From Ariolimax columbianus (taxonomy: Eukaryota; Mollusca; Gastropoda; Stylommatophora; Arionidae), in the NCBI GenBank assembly GCA_036924085.1, contig JAVGWX010000018.1, positions 20,621,964 to 20,685,963 on the forward strand: a DNA stretch of 64,000 bases, read 5' to 3'. The notes below the pieces were generated by a model. It was given only the letters and a program-made list of their open reading frames with translations. It ran no database searches and had not been told where the DNA came from. Positions 62,721-64,000 of this stretch are shown here, piece by piece; within the stretch, counting starts at the first letter, position 1, and every line of letters starts with the position of its first letter. The translations under genes were made by a program, and so were the position numbers.

Positions 62721-63104
62721 TTGATTGATTGACTAATGTAAAGATGAGTGTTGGTCTCCCTGGTCCTTTCTTCCCCTGAGTGTTCTCCTCTAGTATCTGC
62801 TGCAGAAGACTTTCATGTCTCATATTTTTGCCCAGCCAACTCAACGGAATAGTTGGTATCACATGCAATACTTGTCTTTGTGCGCCCACTTCAATGTCAT
62901 TAGATCTTCTTTGAAAACCTTCAAAGCTTGTTTAATCCTTTTTTGCTATTCAATTTTTCAGTTCTTTGCAGTGTAATTGGCCATGTATGAAAAGCGATGA
63001 TTATTTTCCTCAGTAATATCTTAATATTTTTTTGAGGTTTACTGTTTTTGTTTTTCTCTTAAGTTTTTTTTCTTTGTTGCCATTGCAATCCTGTCTTAAT
63101 TTCT
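62720..63104 (-). mobile_element. LINE-F C-terminal part
   Basis: The minus strand codes LSWLGKNMRHESLLQQILEE and NTQGKKGPGRPTLIF (pattern RH.SLL..ILEG...GKRGRGRP). On the far side, near 63060-63104, ATEIKTGLQWQQRK matches the TEIK.RI..A segment of LINE RTs. The (TTGA)n at 62715-62732 may be its tail. The coding part continues into the 52-bp array. Confidence 0.7.
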
Positions 63105-64000
63105 GTAGCACTGCGGGCATCTTCTGCTATGGTTTGCCTCAAATATGTAAATTTCTGTAGCACTGCGGGCATCTTCTGCTATGGTTTGCCTCAAATATGT
63201 AAATTTCTGTAGCACTGCGGGCATCTTCTGCTATGGTTTGCCTCAAATATGTAACTTTCTGTAGCACTGCGGGCATCTTCTGCTATGGTTTGCCTCAAAT
63301 ATGTAAATTTCTGTAGCACTGCGGGCATCTTCTGCTATGGTTTGCCTCAAATATGTAAATTTCTGTAGCACTGCGGGCATCTTCTGCTATGGTTTGCCTC
63401 AAATATGTAAATTTCTGTAGCACTGCGGGCATCTTCTGCTATGGTTTGCCTCAAATATGTAAATTTCTGTAGCACTGCGGGCATCTTCTGCTATGGTTTG
63501 CCTCAAATATGTAACTTTCTGTAGCACTGCGGGCATCTTCTGCTATGGTTTGCCTCAAATATGTAAATTTCTGTAGCACTGCGGGCATCTTCTGCTATGG
63601 TTTGCCTCAAATATGTAAATTTCTGTAGCACTGCGGGCATCTTCTGCTATGGTTTGCCTCAAATATGTAAATTTCTGTAGCACTGCGGGCATCTTCTGCT
63701 ATGGTTTGCCTCAAATATGTAAATTTCTGTAGCACTGCGGGCATCTTCTGCTATGGTTTGCCTCAAATATGTAAATTTCTGTAGCACTGCGGGCATCTTC
63801 TGCTATGGTTTGCCTCAAATATGTAAATTTCTGTAGCACTGCGGGCATCTTCTGCTATGGTTTGCCTCAAATATGTAAATTTCTGTAGCACTGCGGGCAC
63901 CTTCTGCTATGGTTTGCCTCAAATATGTAAATTTCTGTAGCACTGCGGGCATCTTCTGCTATGGTTTGCCTCAAATATGTAAATTTTTGTAGCACTGCGG
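63105..64000. repeat. 52-bp minisatellite inside LINE-F, >17 copies, runs off the window
   Basis: Unit AAATTTCTGTAGCACTGCGG plus GCATCTTCTGCTATGGTTTG plus CCTCAAATATGT, almost identical in all copies (rare AAC for AAA, CACC for CATC). On the minus strand one unit reads YLRQTIAEDARSATEI, the YLGQ.I.EDGRS.TEI motif of the LINE RT region. Confidence 0.93.

Noticed and set aside
63105..64000. Repeat array at the window edge considered as a centromeric or telomeric satellite.
   Set aside because: The unit is a piece of LINE coding sequence and the array is joined to that LINE, so local origin is the simpler reading.

Overview
This is a eukaryotic window, most likely from a lophotrochozoan and probably a gastropod mollusc. 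The phylum is inferred from the kinds of retroelements and SINE-like repeats and from the long repeat-filled introns; it was not proven by a search. No bacterial gene organisation is present. Only one host gene is recognised, on the + strand: the 3' two-thirds of an ionotropic glutamate receptor (iGluR). Nine coding exons (2491-2619, 6031-6102, 9064-9219, 14496-14656, 15858-16008, 22361-22506, 24869-25081, 32164-32323, 37884-38072) all have AG acceptors, the eight internal donors are all GT, and the phases join without a frame break. They give about 458 residues running from ligand-binding segment S1 through M1, the pore loop, M3, S2, M4 and a short cytoplasmic tail to a TAA at 38070-38072. 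The amino-terminal domain and start codon lie upstream or are not recognisable.

The receptor is non-NMDA-like with delta/kainate flavour and has several unusual residues: a genome-encoded Arg at the Q/R site of the pore, Gln at the position of the ligand-binding Thr of S1, and Asp rather than Glu at the S2 ligand-carboxylate position. These suggest an atypical channel and agonist preference.

Everything else is repetitive. I gave working names to the families. LINE-A is an RT element with a (TGACC)n tail: copies at 2860, 7328, 9773(-), 49810, 54211(-) and a 100-bp piece at 62066. LINE-B is an RNase-H-bearing element with a (GAA)n tail: 232(-), 18571, 23600, 32600, 52395, 58606, 59250(-), 60447. 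LINE-E, -F, -G, -H and -J and a CR1-like element are present as 3' fragments. Rep-A is a ~370-bp dispersed element with 16 copies. Rep-C carries an internal short tandem repeat. Rep-D and several tRNA-headed SINE families are also dispersed. There are four partial mariner elements plus a solo terminal repeat. All transposon copies seen are truncated or broken.

The strongest theme outside the gene is that many minisatellite arrays can be traced to a piece of a neighbouring transposon. Examples are 1310-1985 (LINE-F C-terminus), 9586-12371 (Rep-C), 30640-31345 and 59478-60110 (Rep-A 3' end), 34125-34366 (Rep-A 5' end), 46188-46876 (two arrays inside LINE-H) and 63105-64000 (LINE-F). Two of these start at the same conserved codons of the reverse transcriptase. 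Conversely, three LINE copies sit inside tandem arrays, and in two cases the array unit resembles the LINE's own 3' tail. I see no operon-like or defence-like system; the interest lies in the receptor and in this repeat ecology.
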